From: Bacillota bacterium
Lineage (GTDB): Bacteria > Bacillota > UBA4882 > UBA8346
Assembly: GCA_003501365.1 (NCBI GenBank)
Contig: DNPP01000483.1
Location: forward strand, 1-14,636
Length of the DNA stretch: 14,636 nt
Reading direction: 5' to 3'
Position 1 is the first letter of the stretch; the number at the start of each line of letters is the position of its first letter. The notes beneath the pieces were generated by a model. The model saw nothing but the letters and a program-made list of their open reading frames with translations. It had not been told where the DNA came from and did no database searches. This document shows, in pieces, positions 14,371 to 14,636 of the stretch. The position numbers were made by a program, and so were the translations under genes.

Positions 14371-14397
14371 CTATCGGCTCTTTGAGAAAAAAATTTG
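14371..14397 (-). promoter_or_regulatory. SigmaD (sigma28)-type promoter
   Basis: Minus strand: CAAA (14397-14394), 15 bases, GCCGATAG (14378-14371), against the consensus TAAA-N15-GCCGATAA/T. Transcription would start about 65-70 bases before the flagellinolysin-like start. It independently supports a flagellar assignment for the gene. Confidence 0.6.
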
Positions 14398-14536
14398 AAT
14401 CCCCAAAAAGGGAATTATCAATGAATAGGATTAAATAACATGCGTTTTTGGTAGATTTTCTCAAGAAGTTAACTGCTTAAGAAGTTTGAGTCGTTATTTA
14501 TTATATATTATCATATCATGATGATAAAATCATCCG

Positions 14537-14604
14537 CGAGAGTAATCAGAAGTTTATTAGCCAAGCTAATAGCCAAAAGCCAAAAGCTAGTAGATTAGCT
14601 CTCG
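14537..14604. repeat. Structured element with GCCAAAA heptad repeats
   Basis: CGAGAGTAATC (14537-14547) pairs with GATTAGCTCTCG (14593-14604, one bulged base). The interior holds TTAGC-CAA-GCTAA and tandem GCCAAAA GCCAAAA GCTAGTA units. Similar AGCCAAAAGCTAATAGC-type repeats are common between genes in some Bacillota. It may be a dispersed repeat or a folded RNA. Confidence 0.35.
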
Positions 14605-14636
14605 ATAAATCTTATTTAATAACGTACCATCCATAT

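Larger units (their letters stand above)
14298..14636. other. AT-rich intergenic region at the right edge
   Basis: No gene is seen. Besides the promoter and leader hairpin, it holds a 7-bp hairpin at 14398-14416 (AATCCCC / GGGAATT) whose minus-strand side is followed by CAAATTTTTTT and may be a weak terminator for a gene beyond the window. It also holds an AT-rich tract at 14500-14530 and a structured repeat at 14537-14604. Confidence 0.5.

Noticed and set aside
14537..14604. CRISPR-like array
   Set aside because: The repeat units are 7 bases long without spacers and no cas gene is present.

Overview
The window looks like chromosomal DNA of a Gram-positive-type bacterium, most likely a member of the Bacillota (Firmicutes). 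The support is purine-rich Shine-Dalgarno sequences, frequent TTG starts, short AT-rich spacers with sigmaA-like promoters, many intrinsic terminators, lipoproteins with a classical lipobox, and a sigmaD-type promoter in front of a flagellin-family gene. The genus cannot be named from the sequence alone. No rRNA, tRNA, CRISPR array or intact insertion sequence was found.

Left part (1-5475): the 3' end of one LuxR-type regulator is followed by a complete 840-residue MalT/LAL-type ATPase-LuxR regulator. Then come two secreted lipoproteins predicted to fold as beta-propellers, one with Asp-box blades and one TolB/PD40-like, with a small DUF2442 protein between them. The two lipoprotein units share a 5' cassette: an upstream block with the core TGTACAAT, a ribosome site, a TTG start and a signal peptide with its cysteine at residue 24. 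In the second copy the block contains a perfect 15-1-15 palindrome. This suggests co-regulated surface proteins, possibly controlled by the adjacent regulators.

Middle part (5476-8490): about 550 bases hold terminators and possible gene remnants. They are followed by a leftward mntA-hepT (MNT-HEPN, type VII) toxin-antitoxin operon with its own promoter, a DUF3088 gene with a clear promoter, and a metallo-beta-lactamase-fold hydrolase.

Right-centre part (8508-12513): a leftward DUF1254/DUF1214 gene is interrupted by a single in-frame TAA. A class II photolyase follows, with a possible 50-codon ORF just ahead of it. Next is an alpha/beta-hydrolase gene that has lost its middle, then an HD-domain phosphohydrolase whose start overlaps a 10-codon leader ORF.

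Right end (12587-14636): the most notable gene is a leftward orphan flagellinolysin-like protein, with flagellin-type helices at both ends and an HEMVH metallopeptidase domain in the middle. It is preceded by a good sigmaD-type promoter and by a hairpin that can cover its ribosome site. Its N-terminal flagellin D0 segment is degenerate and no other flagellar gene lies nearby.
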